Origin: Pseudovibrio sp. M1P-2-3
Lineage (GTDB): Bacteria > Pseudomonadota > Alphaproteobacteria > Rhizobiales > Stappiaceae
Assembly: GCF_031501865.1 (NCBI RefSeq)
Contig: NZ_JARRCW010000002.1
Span: 186,001-250,000, forward strand
Length of the DNA stretch: 64,000 nt
Direction of reading: 5' to 3'
Part shown: piece by piece, positions 63,641 to 64,000 of the stretch
Position numbering within the stretch: position 1 is the stretch's first letter
Layout of the letters: the number at the start of each line of letters is the position of its first letter
Translations under genes and position numbers: made by a program
The notes under the pieces: model-generated
Seen by the model: the letters and a program-made list of their open reading frames with translations, nothing else
Told to the model about the DNA's origin: nothing
Database searches by the model: none

Positions 63641-64000
63641 CCCGAAGTTTTACGCTTACAAAAGCACAACACTCAGCACTGAGAAGCATGCTATATCCCG
63701 GTGACAACCTTGAATCCGCTGCCATCTTGATCTGTCGCTTCACTGGTCCTCAAAAAGAACGTCTCATTGTTCGAGATATCTTGAATGTGCCGGATGGTTT
63801 ATGCGTCCATCGTTCTCAGGACTTTATCAAGTGGCCCGGACAGTGTGTTGAAGAAGCCATTGATCGAGCTGAACCGTGTGGTGATGCAATCATATTGATT
63901 CATAGTCATCCAGGTGGGATGTTTGAGTTTTCCAAGCATGATAATAAAAGTGATAGGCAGACAATGCCGTCATTATTCGAGGCAATCAATGCCGACGGTT
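63637..64000 (+). CDS. JAMM/JAB-domain isopeptidase, 3' end outside window (possibly JAB-ThiF fusion)
   Basis: The ATG at 63637 overlaps the previous stop (ATGA). The 121 visible residues contain IILIHSHPGGMFEFSKHDNK, an exact HxHx10D metal site of JAMM peptidases; an acidic partner is likely in the N-terminal third. In bacterial ubiquitin-like operons with E2 family E, this domain is often fused to a ThiF/E1 activating enzyme, so an E1 part may follow beyond base 64000. It would mature or remove Ub-like modifiers. Confidence 0.85.
   Translation, partial: MTRSFTLTKAQHSALRSMLYPGDNLESAAILICRFTGPQKERLIVRDILNVPDGLCVHRSQDFIKWPGQCVEEAIDRAEPCGDAIILIHSHPGGMFEFSKHDNKSDRQTMPSLFEAINADG

Overview
The window reads as accessory DNA from an alphaproteobacterium, most likely a large conjugative plasmid or an integrated plasmid/ICE. 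The lineage rests on two Ros/MucR-type regulators, an SSB of alphaproteobacterial type ending in DDEIPF, and a RepA/RepB-like partition pair. A marine Hyphomicrobiales or Rhodobacterales host is a guess, based on the giant cadherin/FG-GAP adhesin. No rRNA, tRNA or core-metabolism gene was seen.

Layout. (1) 1-13227 is the 3' part of a giant repetitive surface protein, visibly GC-richer than the rest, with 981-bp and 1011-bp tandem units and two FG-GAP propeller regions. (2) 13.2-24.9 kb is a plasmid-maintenance and unknown block: two MucR-like regulators, ssb, a split LPD1-type metallopeptidase-like pair, an L,D-transpeptidase, and a parA-parB operon on the minus strand. (3) 25.0-28.2 kb is a transposon graveyard: an IS3-family element (1217 bp, broken orfA) inside an IS6-family remnant, then an IS630-family element with a -1 frameshift site. 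(4) 28.2-29.9 kb is gene-poor and carries six copies of the palindrome TTGACAGCTGTCAA and a (CCTGAA)16 microsatellite; it is a candidate centromere, operator or origin region. (5) 29.9-37.3 kb is a minus-strand operon: type IA topoisomerase, an acidic coiled-coil protein, four exported proteins and one unknown. (6) 38.2-48.0 kb is a plus-strand block: prepilin peptidase, RecD2-like helicase, IcmB/DotO/TraU-type ATPase, a degenerate UvrD-like protein and a pentapeptide-repeat protein. Regions 5 and 6 together look like part of a type IVB (IncI/Dot-Icm-like) conjugation system; no relaxase or coupling protein was recognised. (7) 48.1-51.5 kb holds unknown genes, a second ParA-like ATPase with a membrane partner, and an AbiGi-like defence candidate. 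(8) 51.5-57.8 kb is a Tn554-like element with three overlapping tyrosine recombinases and a small coiled-coil protein, sitting in a Y-family DNA polymerase gene of which only the first ~54 codons remain. (9) 57.9-64.0 kb is cargo or a defence island: an IS3 relic, a gamma-glutamylcyclotransferase-like gene and an unknown gene. It ends in a divergent locus: on the left RHH - GNAT-like - XRE - ImmA/IrrE-type metallopeptidase, and on the right a protein fusing ubiquitin-like domains to an E2-like domain, followed by a JAMM-protease-domain gene cut by the window edge.

The most notable system is the last one: a bacterial ubiquitin-like conjugation operon with the UBL modules fused to the E2, divergently paired with a four-gene regulatory/toxin-antitoxin-like operon. 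The related UBL/E2/JAB/E1 families are known from comparative genomics; this fused architecture and this pairing are the parts worth testing.
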